Positions 25,842 to 34,839 of a stretch of DNA of 64,000 nucleotides are shown piece after piece (position 1 is the stretch's first letter; the number at the start of each line of letters is the position of its first letter). Under the pieces are notes generated by a model. The model had not been told where the DNA came from. It did not search any database and saw nothing but the letters and a program-made list of their open reading frames with translations. The DNA is from GCA-003244245 sp964250265 (lineage in GTDB: Bacteria; Actinomycetota; Actinomycetes; Mycobacteriales; Pseudonocardiaceae): positions 1-64,000 of the forward strand of contig CAXUFG010000001.1 of NCBI GenBank assembly GCA_964250265.1. Reading direction: 5' to 3'. Position numbers and translations under genes: made by a program.

Positions 25842-27230
25842 TCAGGATCTGAGCATCTCGGCAACCAGGAACGCCAATTCCAGCGCCTGTTGGGTGTTCA
25901 GGCGGGGATCACACGCGGTCTCGTAGCGACCGGACAGGTCAGCGTCGGAGATGTCCTGAGCACCACCGAGGCACTCGGTGACGTCCTCGCCGGTGAGCTC
26001 CACGTGGATGCCGCCGGGATGAGTGCCCAGCGCGTGGTGCACCTCGAAGAAACCCTGGACCTCGTCGACCACCCAGTCGAAATGTCTGGTCTTGTAGCCG
26101 CTGGAGGATTCGATGGTGTTGCCGTGCATCGGGTCGCACTGCCAGATCACCTGGTGACCAGTGGCGGTGACCTTCTGCACGATCTCCGCCAGCTTGTCCC
26201 GGACTCGCTGCGCTCCCATCCGGGAGATCAACGTGAGCCGGCCCGGAAGGCCGTGCGGGTCGAGGCGCTCTACGTATTCCACGGCCTGATCCGGCGTGGT
26301 GCTGGGACCCAGCTTGAGCCCGATGGGGTTGGCCAGGAGTTCGGCGAACGCGATGTGCGCCCCGTCCAGCGCCCGGGTCCGATCCCCCACCCACAGGAAA
26401 TGCGCGGATAGGTCGTAAAGCCTGGGGGTCGGACCGGTGCAGTCCATCCGGAGCATGGCACGCTCGTAATCGAGCACCAGCGCTTCATGGCTAGCGTAGA
26501 TCTCCGTGGAGTGCAGCGAGGAGTCCTCCACCCCGCACGCCGACATGAAGCGCAGACCACGGTCGATCTCGCCGGCCAGCGCCTCATAGCGGGCCCCGGC
26601 CGGCGATCGACGAACGAAATCCTTGTTCCAGTCGTGCACCTTGTGCAGATCAGCCATACCGGCCAGGGTCAGCGACCGCACCAGGTTCATCGCCGCGGCG
26701 GCGTTCGCGTAAGCCCTGATCATCCGCGATGGATCGGGTACCCGGGCCGCCGGGCTGGCGATCAAAGAGTTGATCATATCGCCGCGGTAGGACGGCAAGC
26801 CGAGCGCGTCGGTCGAGGCAGATCGCGGCTTGGCGTACTGCCCGGCCACCCGGGCCACCTTCACCACCGGCATGCTCGATCCGTAGGTGAGCACGACCGC
26901 CATCTGCAACAGCGTGCGGATGTTGCCCCGCAGGTGCGGCTCGGTGTTGTCGGCGAACGTCTCGGCGCAGTCCCCGCCCTGCAGCAGGAACGCCTCGCCG
27001 CGAGCCACCGCACCAAGCTGATCCCGCAGCTGATCCACCTCAGGCGGCACCGTGATCGGCGGGACACTTTCCAGCACGGTGCGGATGCTGCGCACCACAT
27101 CCGGGTTGGGCCAGCCTGGTTGCTGCGCGGCTGGTCGAGATAGCGCGGCATCAAGCTTGGCCCGCAGATCAGCGGGCAGCGGCGGCAACTCCGGCAGCGT
27201 GTCGATCGGAACGTCCACGGTCCAGTTCAC
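25842..27230 (-). CDS. aroG: Class II DAHP synthase (3-deoxy-7-phosphoheptulonate synthase)
   Basis: A 462-aa class II DAHP synthase, first step of the shikimate pathway (phosphoenolpyruvate plus erythrose 4-phosphate). Motifs include LLQGGDCAETF, RVAGQYAKPRS, and IWQCDPMHGNTIE. The N-terminal extension typical of the allosterically regulated mycobacterial enzyme (Rv2178c) is present. GTG 27230 begins MNWTVDVP. It converges with pknL, with only 15 bases between stops. Confidence 0.95.
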   Translation of the reverse strand: MNWTVDVPIDTLPELPPLPADLRAKLDAALSRPAAQQPGWPNPDVVRSIRTVLESVPPITVPPEVDQLRDQLGAVARGEAFLLQGGDCAETFADNTEPHLRGNIRTLLQMAVVLTYGSSMPVVKVARVAGQYAKPRSASTDALGLPSYRGDMINSLIASPAARVPDPSRMIRAYANAAAAMNLVRSLTLAGMADLHKVHDWNKDFVRRSPAGARYEALAGEIDRGLRFMSACGVEDSSLHSTEIYASHEALVLDYERAMLRMDCTGPTPRLYDLSAHFLWVGDRTRALDGAHIAFAELLANPIGLKLGPSTTPDQAVEYVERLDPHGLPGRLTLISRMGAQRVRDKLAEIVQKVTATGHQVIWQCDPMHGNTIESSSGYKTRHFDWVVDEVQGFFEVHHALGTHPGGIHVELTGEDVTECLGGAQDISDADLSGRYETACDPRLNTQQALELAFLVAEMLRS

Positions 27231-27274
27231 GGTGCTTGAGCGTATGGGGTGATGTGTGGTGTCGGTTCAGTGGC

Positions 27275-27298
27275 CCCACTGACGAACCCACTGACGAA
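27275..27298. repeat. Tandem 12-bp repeat in the aroG leader
   Basis: CCCACTGACGAA occurs twice without spacing at 27275-27286 and 27287-27298. Just beside it CAGTGG/CCACTG at about 27269-27282 can form a short hairpin. It lies 45-68 bases upstream of the aroG start on the minus strand. Function unknown. Confidence 0.6.
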
Positions 27299-27315
27299 CC
27301 TGTCGACGGCCCTCG

Positions 27316-28338
27316 TCAGCCGAAGAACACCTCGGCCTCCGCGTAGCGGCCCTGCGGAACCGTCTTGACCACCGCGGTGGCCTCCGCGAGTTTCACCCGG
27401 ATGATGTCGGTGCCGCGCAACGCCACCATCACGCCGCTGTCACCCTCGTGCACCGCATCGACCGCATGCACGCCGAATCGAGTGGCCAGCACCCGGTCGT
27501 AGGCGGTGGGCGTGCCGCCGCGCTGGATGTGCCCCAGCACCACGGCGCGAGACTCGGCGCCGGTGCGACGGGCGATCTCCTCCGCCAACCAGTTCCCGAC
27601 GCCGCCCAGGCGCTTGTGGCCGAAGGCATCGACCTCCGCGGCCGCGAGCGACTCCGCGCCACCTTCTGGTACTGCACCCTCGGCCACTACGACAATCGCA
27701 GCGTCATCGCGCTCGAGGCAGCGGACGACCCACTGGCACACCCGGTCGACGGAGAAGGGGCGTTCCGGAATCAGGATCGCATTCGCCCCACCGGCCATCC
27801 CGGAGTGCAGCGCGATCCAGCCCGCGCTGCGGCCCATCACCTCGACGACGGCCGCGCGGTGATGAGATTCGGCGGTGGTGCGCAACCGGTCGATCGCCTC
27901 GGTCGCGATGTGCACTGCGGTGTCGAACCCAAAGGTGTAGTCCGTGGCACTCAGGTCGTTGTCGATGGTCTTGGGCACGCCCACCACAAAAAGCCCGTCT
28001 TCGCTCAGCCGGCTGGCCACGCCGAGGGTGTCCTCGCCGCCGATCGCGATCAGGGCGTCCACGCCGTGCTCGGCGAGGGTCTGCTTGACCTGCTCGGCAC
28101 CGCCATCGCGGTACGGGTTGGTGCGCGAAGTGCGCAGGATGGTGCCGCCGAGCGGGAGGATGTCCTCCACGTCGGCGAGACCGAGCGGCTGGATCAGCCC
28201 CTGCATCGGACCCCGCCAGCCGTCCCGGAATCCGATGATCTCGTGCCCGTAGGCCTCGATGCCCTTGCGGGTGACCGCACGGATCACCGCATTGAGGCCG
28301 GGGCAGTCACCACCCCCCGTGAGTACGCCGATGCGCAT
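27316..28338 (-). CDS. pfkA: 6-phosphofructokinase, predicted PPi-dependent type
   Basis: A 340-aa group III phosphofructokinase. ATG 28338 gives the classic MRIGVLTGGGDCPGLN start. Nucleotide-type residues are G-G-E-D at 100-103 and P-K-T-I-D-N-D at 122-128. An Asp at the position equal to E. coli Gly104 together with a Lys at position 124 is the signature of pyrophosphate-dependent enzymes, as in the Amycolatopsis methanolica PPi-PFK; ATP enzymes of streptomycetes carry Gly at the first site. It therefore probably uses PPi and may run reversibly. It lies downstream of the RNase gene, same strand. Confidence 0.88.
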   Translation of the reverse strand: MRIGVLTGGGDCPGLNAVIRAVTRKGIEAYGHEIIGFRDGWRGPMQGLIQPLGLADVEDILPLGGTILRTSRTNPYRDGGAEQVKQTLAEHGVDALIAIGGEDTLGVASRLSEDGLFVVGVPKTIDNDLSATDYTFGFDTAVHIATEAIDRLRTTAESHHRAAVVEVMGRSAGWIALHSGMAGGANAILIPERPFSVDRVCQWVVRCLERDDAAIVVVAEGAVPEGGAESLAAAEVDAFGHKRLGGVGNWLAEEIARRTGAESRAVVLGHIQRGGTPTAYDRVLATRFGVHAVDAVHEGDSGVMVALRGTDIIRVKLAEATAVVKTVPQGRYAEAEVFFG

Positions 28339-28418
28339 GTCGATTCGCCTTCCCACTGATGTACCGGATTGACGGGCGAAAGCCTGGCACGGCTCGATCG
28401 ATGCAGCAAAGCGACAGG

Positions 28419-28922
28419 TCAGCGCGAACGGCTTTGCTTCGCCATGCGGTGTTGCTCGATCAGCCGCCACCGGGTGAGGTTGTACCGGGCGTCGGCTACG
28501 GCGTCGTGGGCGTCTCTGGGTGGCTGGGGCAGTGCCGGCTTGCCGGCGTCCTCCCAACGCTGCCTGAGGTCCCGCGTAAACCGTGGTAGGGCCTTCGGCA
28601 ACGCTGGCATGGGCCCCCATAGTTGCGCAAGGGCGACGTGGTCGTAGGCGGCGAACCAGGCCCATAACTCCACCCGCTCACCGGACGCGGTGAGAAACTC
28701 CAGCAGGGTGTCCCGGATAGCAGCCCGGCTGCGCCAAGCCCGGTCCGCAGGCGGTGGCAGCTTGGGCAATACATGTGATCGGACCCAGTCTCCGGCCCGT
28801 TCTGGGTCGAATTCGGTGGATACCGCGTAGTACTCCCGACCGTGCTCGTCCACCACGCCGATCGAGATCAGCTCGATGGTGACGCCATCCTCGATGAACT
28901 CGCAGTCGTAGAAGAACCGCAC
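28419..28922 (-). CDS. Rv2179c-type 3'-5' exoribonuclease
   Basis: A 167-aa DEDD-fold exoribonuclease matching Rv2179c, which defines a family of metal-dependent RNases acting on 3' overhangs. The first acidic motif is FFYDCEFIEDG (residues 3-13); the last, HDAVADARYN, supplies the catalytic His and Asp. GTG or ATG at 28922 begins MRFFYD. It is 80 bases upstream of pfkA on the same strand. Confidence 0.87.
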   Translation of the reverse strand: MRFFYDCEFIEDGVTIELISIGVVDEHGREYYAVSTEFDPERAGDWVRSHVLPKLPPPADRAWRSRAAIRDTLLEFLTASGERVELWAWFAAYDHVALAQLWGPMPALPKALPRFTRDLRQRWEDAGKPALPQPPRDAHDAVADARYNLTRWRLIEQHRMAKQSRSR

Positions 28923-28961
28923 GACCGACTAGCCTACGCAGCTCCGGCCTACCGGATTCGA

Positions 28962-29669
28962 TCAGGACGCCTTGAGCGTCAGCCGCGGCGGTGCGGACTC
29001 GCGCTCCTTCACCGATGTTGCGTAGATGTCGACGTACTCCTGACCGGAGAGATCCATCAAGGAGTACATGATCTCGTCAACCAGGGACCGCTCGATGAAT
29101 CGGTCACCGGCCAGACCCGCGTAACGAGAGAAGTCCAGTGGGGCGCCAAAACGTATCTCTACCGGATGCGGCCGCCACATCTTGGTGCCGGCCGGGCTGA
29201 CTTTGTCAGTGCCCACCATCACGACTGGGATCACCGGAACGCCGGCCTCCAGCGCCATCCGGGCGACGCCGGTCTTACCCTTGTACAGCCGCCCGTCGGG
29301 CGACCGGGTGCCTTCCGGATAGATGCCGAGCAACTTACCCGCGGCCAGCAACCGCACTCCGGTATCGAGGGCGGCCTGGGCGGCGGACCCGCTGGAGCGG
29401 TCGATGGGAACCTGGCCTGCGGCGCTGAAAAACCGCCGCTTGAGCCATCCGCGCAGTCCGGGCGTGGTGAAGTACTCCCGCTTGGCCAGAAATGTGAGCC
29501 GGCGCCGGATCATCAGCGGCAGGAAGAACGAGTCGGCGACCGCGAGGTGGTTGCTGGCCAGAATCGCTCCACCGCGCCGGGGAATGTGCTCGGATCCGCG
29601 GACCTGCGGGCGACATGCCAGCTTCATCAGCGGGCCAAGCAGCAGGTGTTTGAGCACCCAGTAGAACAC
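28962..29669 (-). CDS. plsC: 1-acyl-sn-glycerol-3-phosphate acyltransferase (PlsC family)
   Basis: A 235-aa membrane-associated acyltransferase with the HX4D motif in NHLAVAD (about residues 40-46), the glycerol-phosphate site IYPEGTRSPDG, and GVPVIPVVMVG. It would make phosphatidic acid from lysophosphatidic acid, though acyl acceptors vary in this family. It matches Rv2182c. The N-terminus has a hydrophobic helix (YWVLKHLLLGPLMKLA). Confidence 0.85.
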   Translation of the reverse strand: MFYWVLKHLLLGPLMKLACRPQVRGSEHIPRRGGAILASNHLAVADSFFLPLMIRRRLTFLAKREYFTTPGLRGWLKRRFFSAAGQVPIDRSSGSAAQAALDTGVRLLAAGKLLGIYPEGTRSPDGRLYKGKTGVARMALEAGVPVIPVVMVGTDKVSPAGTKMWRPHPVEIRFGAPLDFSRYAGLAGDRFIERSLVDEIMYSLMDLSGQEYVDIYATSVKERESAPPRLTLKAS

Positions 29670-29813
29670 CGCCTACCGATCCTTCCCTTGCCCTCGCGGG
29701 CCGCAACAGCAGCAAGCCTACGGATGAGGCCGTCCGCGGCACAACGGTCCCCCACCCATCCTGGCGTACGCGTCGCCGGTCACCCCTGGTTCGCCGATTG
29801 CTAGGTATTTACG

Positions 29814-30323
29814 GTGTGGCCGGTTTCGGGGTCCCGGGTACTGTCGACTCCGCAGCAAGCCCCCGAGCACGGAGAGTGGTGCCGCCGGTTGACCTACCCC
29901 GATCCGGACGAGCAGGAGCGTGACGGCCAAGCATCGCGGGGCCGTTCGAAAGACCGCGCGGAGGACGATCTGGGAGACACCCACGCCGCGTTCGACCGTA
30001 TCGTCGCGGGCTTGCGGGCCGAGCCCGAACCATGCTGGCCTGCACTCGACCCGGCACCGGAGCCCGCCCGGCACGCTGGCGAGGATCACTTCGAGCCACC
30101 AGAACCACCACCGTTCCCCACACCTCGCCCTCGCACAGTGGGCGGCGTGCTTACACTCACCATGGGGGTGTTGTTGCTGGTAGGACCGGGCCTGCTGGGT
30201 CTCGGTGAGCGTGTGGCGACACCGCTGGGTCTGCTCGCTCTCACCGCCGGGATCGGGTGGCTGGTGATCGGCCTGCGACCTGATCCTCCACCGGAGGGAT
30301 CAGACGACGGGGCACGGCTCTAG
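29814..30323 (+). CDS. Hypothetical protein with two C-terminal membrane helices
   Basis: A protein of up to 169 aa not recognised as a named family. Residues 1-100 are acidic and proline-rich; residues 108-155 form two hydrophobic helices (LTLTMGVLLLVGPGLLGL and LGLLALTAGIGWLVIGL). The start is uncertain: GTG 29814 is the furthest upstream, TTG 29889 (LTYPDPDEQ) is another choice. Similar small proline-rich/two-helix proteins occur in Pseudonocardiaceae. It converges with the START-like gene. Confidence 0.55.
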   Translation: MWPVSGSRVLSTPQQAPEHGEWCRRLTYPDPDEQERDGQASRGRSKDRAEDDLGDTHAAFDRIVAGLRAEPEPCWPALDPAPEPARHAGEDHFEPPEPPPFPTPRPRTVGGVLTLTMGVLLLVGPGLLGLGERVATPLGLLALTAGIGWLVIGLRPDPPPEGSDDGARL

Positions 30324-30340
30324 GTATCAGGCTCACCGCA

Positions 30341-30781
30341 TCAGGCCAGGAGCTCCACCCGGCGCTTGAGCTCCTTCAGCGCGGTATCCATGATGACCTT
30401 CTCGGCCTTTCGCTTGATAATTTTGATCATCGGAATCGCGAGGTCCACCGTGAGACTGTAGGTCACTTTGGTCGCTGTGCCCGCAGGTTCCAGGACGTAA
30501 GACCCGTGCTGCGCCTTTTGCAGCTGGCCCTCGACCAGTTCCCAGGCCACCGTCAGTCCGTCCGCTGACCACACGTAATCGAGCACGTACTCGTCCTTGA
30601 TCAGGCCGGCGTCCAAGGAGAACCGTACCCGCTCCGCACGGTCATCCATTCCGGGAATAATCACCTCAGCCTTCTTCACCGCCATCGCCCACTGCGGGTA
30701 GCCGGAGAAATCTGCGATCACATCCATGATCGCTTTGGGTCCGGCATTGACGACGATGGACTGGGTCGAGTGGTCGGCCAT
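30341..30781 (-). CDS. SRPBCC (START-like) family protein, TB16.3 type
   Basis: A 146-aa helix-grip protein of the SRPBCC/polyketide-cyclase-like superfamily, matching Rv2185c (TB16.3). ATG 30781 gives MADHSTQSIVV; features include MDVIADFSGYPQWAMAVKKAEV and a long C-terminal helix. It likely binds a hydrophobic ligand. It lies 38 bases downstream of the phosphoesterase gene in one unit. Confidence 0.83.
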   Translation of the reverse strand: MADHSTQSIVVNAGPKAIMDVIADFSGYPQWAMAVKKAEVIIPGMDDRAERVRFSLDAGLIKDEYVLDYVWSADGLTVAWELVEGQLQKAQHGSYVLEPAGTATKVTYSLTVDLAIPMIKIIKRKAEKVIMDTALKELKRRVELLA

Positions 30782-30819
30782 GCCGCGCAGGTTACCGGTC
30801 ATCTCGATGCAGGGAGTGG

Positions 30820-31608
30820 TCAACACCGCACCACGTGCGGGGCGCCGGTCCGCTGGAAATGCCCGACATTGACGCACTCGGTTCGCCCTAGCCGCACCCG
30901 CTGGGCCAGCGGCTGATGAACGTGGCCGAACAGTGCCGCACGGGGTCGATCCCGTCGGATGGCCGCGAGTAGGTGCTGCGAGCCGGTCTCGGGCCGCCGG
31001 GCCTGCACGTCGTAGACCAGTTCGGGGACGGCCGGGGGGATGTGGCTGCACAACATGTCAACCTGCCCGAGCGCCGCGACGGCCACCGCGTACTGATCTG
31101 GTGTCCGAAGGTAGGAGCGGAACACCGGCTCCCCCTGGGGGATGAAGCCCTCAGGTAACAGGCCACCCCCCACGAACCCCCAGTTCAGACCGCCGATCTG
31201 GATGCTCTGGCCGTCGAGGACGTGCACACCGGCGTGCGCGAACCGCGGCCACAGCTCTGGGAGATCCACATTGCCGGGGGTGGCGTAGGTCGGGCTGGGC
31301 AGCGCCGCGAACAGCCGCTCGTACTGCTCGGTGACGGCTTGGCGGACGACCTCGCGGGAGTCCGGCACTTGCGCCCACAAGTCCCGCACGAACGCTGACG
31401 CCGCGCCTGGCGCTCCACCGCAGCGCAGTTGCGCGAACCGGTGAACGGCGGTAGGCCCGAATACCGAGCCGAGAATCCCCGCGGAATGATCGTGGTAGTC
31501 CACAAAATCGAGGAGGTCTCCGAGCACCAGCAGTGCATCGGCGCCTTCACCCGCCCTGGCCAGCGCGTCCGCGTTACCGTGCACGTCGGATACCACGTGG
31601 ACCCGCAC
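30820..31608 (-). CDS. Metallophosphoesterase family protein
   Basis: A 262-aa calcineurin-like phosphoesterase. Metal-site motifs run in order: VSDVHGN (residues 6-12), GDLLDFVDY, GNVD (in place of GNHD), SHIP and GHVHQP. The substrate is unknown. GTG 31608 begins VRVHVVSDVHGN at the first strand. It is divergent from the acyl-CoA ligase gene and co-oriented with the START-like gene. Confidence 0.82.
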   Translation of the reverse strand: MRVHVVSDVHGNADALARAGEGADALLVLGDLLDFVDYHDHSAGILGSVFGPTAVHRFAQLRCGGAPGAASAFVRDLWAQVPDSREVVRQAVTEQYERLFAALPSPTYATPGNVDLPELWPRFAHAGVHVLDGQSIQIGGLNWGFVGGGLLPEGFIPQGEPVFRSYLRTPDQYAVAVAALGQVDMLCSHIPPAVPELVYDVQARRPETGSQHLLAAIRRDRPRAALFGHVHQPLAQRVRLGRTECVNVGHFQRTGAPHVVRC

Positions 31609-31778
31609 AATGAGGGAGGTTACCTGGCGCCAGCAGCGCCTCGGCCGACCAACCATCGGTGGCGGCCCCGCTGGCGGGGCGCGGGCGCCATTGCCGGACG
31701 CCGGGACTGTTGGACAAATCACCGGGCGCGATACGTTGCCAGGGACTACTAGAAGAATTGCGAGCTGCGGAGGTACCC

Positions 31779-33593
31779 GTGCGGGAGTTTACGGTTCCCG
31801 CCACCACTCAGGTGGCTGATCAGGAGAACCTTACCGATGCGGTGTGGGCCAATGCCGAGCGCTTCGCCGCCAGCATCAGCTTCCGCCGCCGGGTAGAGGG
31901 CGGCTGGGTAGACATCACAGCGCGGGAATTTGCTGATCAGGTGACCGCGGTGGCCAAGGGCCTCATCGCAGGTGGCATTGAGCGGGGGGATCGGATCGCG
32001 CTGCTGTCCACGACGCGCTACGAGTGGACCCTGCTGGACTACGCTATCTGGGCGGCCGGCGCGTCAACGGTGCCGGTTTACGAGTCATCCGCTCCCGAAC
32101 AAGTGGAGTGGATCCTGTCGGACTCCGAAGCCAAGGCGATCGTGGTCGAAACGTTCGCACACCGCGAGATGGTCCAGGCCCTGGCGGATCGGCTGGGCCA
32201 GCCTGCCCAGGTCTGGCAGATCGACCCGGGACCGAGCGGCGGCGACCCGGCTGGCGCGATCGAGCAGCTCACCGCGCTGGGCTCCGAGATCTCTACCGAC
32301 GCAGCGCGGGAGCGCGCTGGCACAGTGGGCGCCGACGATCTGGCAACATTGATCTATACCTCAGGCACCACTGGACGACCCAAGGGCTGCGAGATCACCC
32401 ACGGCAACCTGCTCGCCGTGACCCGGTCGGCCTTGGTCGAGTTTCCACGCCTGATGCAGCCAAGCAACTCGGTGCTGTTGTTCCTGCCTTTGGCACATGT
32501 TCTCGCGCGCATCATTCAGACGATCTGCGTGTACGCCCGGATCACTCTTGGTCACGCTCTCGGTGTGAAGAATCTGGTCGCCGAGCTGGCTGAATTCCGG
32601 CCCACATTCGTGCTCGCGGTGCCTCGGGTATTCGAAAAGGTATACAACTCGGCTCGGCAGAAGGCACATGCGCAGGGCAAGGGCCGCATCTTCGACATCG
32701 CCGTTTCCACCGCCGTCGAGTGGAGCCGAGCACTCGACACCGGTGGGGCCGGACTTACCTTGCGGGCGAAGCACGCGTTGTTTGACCAGCTGGTCTACTC
32801 CAAACTCCGGGTGGTGCTCGGCAGTCGGTGTATCGCGGCGGTCTCCGGTGGTGCTCCGCTGGGCGAGCGGCTCGGGCACTTCTTCCGTGGTGTCGGAGTG
32901 ACGGTGTTCGAAGGCTACGGGCTGACCGAGACCAGCGCGCCCGTGGCGGTGAACACCGAGAAGAACCTCAAGATCGGCACCGTGGGTAGACCGCTGGGCG
33001 GGGTGGCGATCAAGATCGCCGACGATGGCGAGGTGCTGATCAAAGGTCCTGGGGTGCTGCGCCGTTACTGGCACGAGGAGCAGGCCACCAAGGAAGCGAT
33101 CGTCGATGGCTGGCTGCATACCGGCGACCTCGGCGAGCTGGATCAAGACGGCTTCCTGCGGATCACCGGACGGAAGAAAGAGATCATTGTTACCGCCGGT
33201 GGCAAGAACGTATCCCCGGCTGTGTTGGAGGACAGGATCCGAGCCCACCGCCTGATCAGCCAATGCATGGTGGTGGGCGACCAGCAGCCCTTCATCGCCG
33301 CCCTGATCACCATCGACGCCGAGGTGCTACCGGCGTGGCGCGCAGAGCACAGTAAGCCCGCGGGTAACTCCGCTGCCGATCTGATTGATGATGAGGAGCT
33401 GCGCGCCGAGATACAACGCGCGGTGGACGACGCCAACAAGACCGTGTCGAAGGCTGAGACGATCCGCAAGTTCCGGATTCTGCCGGTCGACTTCACCGAA
33501 CGGGACGGCCAGCTCACTCCGAGTCTGAAGATGAAGCGTGGGGTGGTCGCCAAGGAGTTCGCGGCCGAGATAGAAGCGTTGTACGCGACGTGA
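31779..33593 (+). CDS. fadD15: Long-chain fatty-acid-CoA ligase (FadD15 type)
   Basis: A 604-aa AMP-forming acyl-CoA synthetase. The AMP-binding signature is LIYTSGTTGRPKGCEI; YGLTETSAPV, WLHTGDLGELD and RKKEIIVTAGGKNVSP are the remaining core motifs. It activates fatty acids for membrane or cell-wall lipid synthesis. GTG 31779 has GGAGG five bases upstream; the in-frame sequence further up is not protein-like. Position matches Rv2187, next to pimB. Confidence 0.92.
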   Translation: MREFTVPATTQVADQENLTDAVWANAERFAASISFRRRVEGGWVDITAREFADQVTAVAKGLIAGGIERGDRIALLSTTRYEWTLLDYAIWAAGASTVPVYESSAPEQVEWILSDSEAKAIVVETFAHREMVQALADRLGQPAQVWQIDPGPSGGDPAGAIEQLTALGSEISTDAARERAGTVGADDLATLIYTSGTTGRPKGCEITHGNLLAVTRSALVEFPRLMQPSNSVLLFLPLAHVLARIIQTICVYARITLGHALGVKNLVAELAEFRPTFVLAVPRVFEKVYNSARQKAHAQGKGRIFDIAVSTAVEWSRALDTGGAGLTLRAKHALFDQLVYSKLRVVLGSRCIAAVSGGAPLGERLGHFFRGVGVTVFEGYGLTETSAPVAVNTEKNLKIGTVGRPLGGVAIKIADDGEVLIKGPGVLRRYWHEEQATKEAIVDGWLHTGDLGELDQDGFLRITGRKKEIIVTAGGKNVSPAVLEDRIRAHRLISQCMVVGDQQPFIAALITIDAEVLPAWRAEHSKPAGNSAADLIDDEELRAEIQRAVDDANKTVSKAETIRKFRILPVDFTERDGQLTPSLKMKRGVVAKEFAAEIEALYAT

Positions 33594-33614
33594 GTGCGAA
33601 ACGGTGTGATGAGT

Positions 33615-34736
33615 TCAGCCGAACAGAGCGGCTACCCGCTCGGCGCGGCTAGACCACTGCCAATCCTGCAGCATCCACCCTCGCCCGCGCCGGCCCATCA
33701 CTGCTGCCCGCTCCGGATCGGCCAGTAGCATCGCGACGGCTCGGGTCACCGCCTCGATGTCCCGACCGTTGACCAGTTCTCCGGTTTCACCGGGCAGGAC
33801 GGTCTCCCTCGCCCCTCCGGCGTCGCCCACCACAACCGGCAATCCGGTCGCCGCAGCCTCGAGGAACACCAGACCGAGCCCTTCAACGTCGAGCCCCTGA
33901 CCCCGACTACGGCACGGCATCGCGAAAACGTCACCTGCGGCGTAGTACGCGGGCAGCTCAGACCACGGCACTCCACCAGTGCACACCACGGCGTCGGCAA
34001 CGCCACACGAGCCGGCCAGCCGGTGCAACGCAGCCCTCCGGGGCCCGTCCCCCACGAGCAGCAGGATGGCCCCCGGCACTTGACGCCGGATCTCTGAGAA
34101 CGCTCGCACGAGAACGTCCTGCCCCTTGCGAGCCACCAGCCGGGACACGCACACCACCACCGGGGCCTCCCCCAGCCGGTGGCGTCGCCGGATCTCGGTC
34201 CGCGCGGCCGGGTCCGGGCGGAACGCTCCACAGTCCACGCCAGGTGGAAGTAGTTCCAGGGCGGCTCGGGGCCCGAAAGCCGAGGCGATCCGCCGGCGGG
34301 TGTAGGAGCTCACGGCAGTGACCACGTCGGCATCCGCACCGATCCGGCGAAGCGCAATCCGTCCCGGGGGCAGCATCGACCAACCCACCTCATGCCCGTG
34401 GCTGCTGGCCACCACTCGTTGCGCCCCGGCGCGGCGCAACCCCGGACCGAGCAAGGCCAGCGGGGCCGCGGCGCCGAACCACGCAGTTTCGCAGCGAAGG
34501 TCCTTCAGCAGCCCGACCGCGCGCCGCAGGACCAACGGTGTGGGAAGCATGAGGGTGCCGGGATGTCGGACGACCGGGAACGGCAATCGAGCATCGAAGG
34601 GCCGCGCGCCCGGCCAGTCCGGTGCGTAGACAGCGATCGCGTCTGCGGGCAATGTCATAGCCAGCTGGTGCAGGTATGCCTGGATTCCCCCGGGTCGCGG
34701 TGGGAAGTCATTGCTCACCAGCAAGATCCGCGGCAC
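33615..34736 (-). CDS. pimB: GDP-mannose-dependent alpha-mannosyltransferase PimB'
   Basis: A 373-aa GT4 glycosyltransferase. The N-terminal domain starts VPRILLVSNDFPPRPGGIQ; the donor-binding domain has SRLVARKGQDVLVRA and the EX7E-like EGLGLVFLEAAATGLPVV. In mycobacteria and corynebacteria Rv2188c-type PimB' adds the second mannose to phosphatidylinositol mannoside. GTG 34736 is used; sequence further up is not conserved-looking. It converges with fadD15 (21 bases between stops), as in M. tuberculosis. Confidence 0.88.
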   Translation of the reverse strand: MPRILLVSNDFPPRPGGIQAYLHQLAMTLPADAIAVYAPDWPGARPFDARLPFPVVRHPGTLMLPTPLVLRRAVGLLKDLRCETAWFGAAAPLALLGPGLRRAGAQRVVASSHGHEVGWSMLPPGRIALRRIGADADVVTAVSSYTRRRIASAFGPRAALELLPPGVDCGAFRPDPAARTEIRRRHRLGEAPVVVCVSRLVARKGQDVLVRAFSEIRRQVPGAILLLVGDGPRRAALHRLAGSCGVADAVVCTGGVPWSELPAYYAAGDVFAMPCRSRGQGLDVEGLGLVFLEAAATGLPVVVGDAGGARETVLPGETGELVNGRDIEAVTRAVAMLLADPERAAVMGRRGRGWMLQDWQWSSRAERVAALFG

Positions 34737-34839
34737 CCGTCCGACGGTATCTCTGACGTCGCCGGAGGGTTGCGGCCTCGACCTGGCTGAGATGGTGCCT
34801 TCGGGCCGTTGTGACCAGACCGGATAGCCGCCGGTGGGC

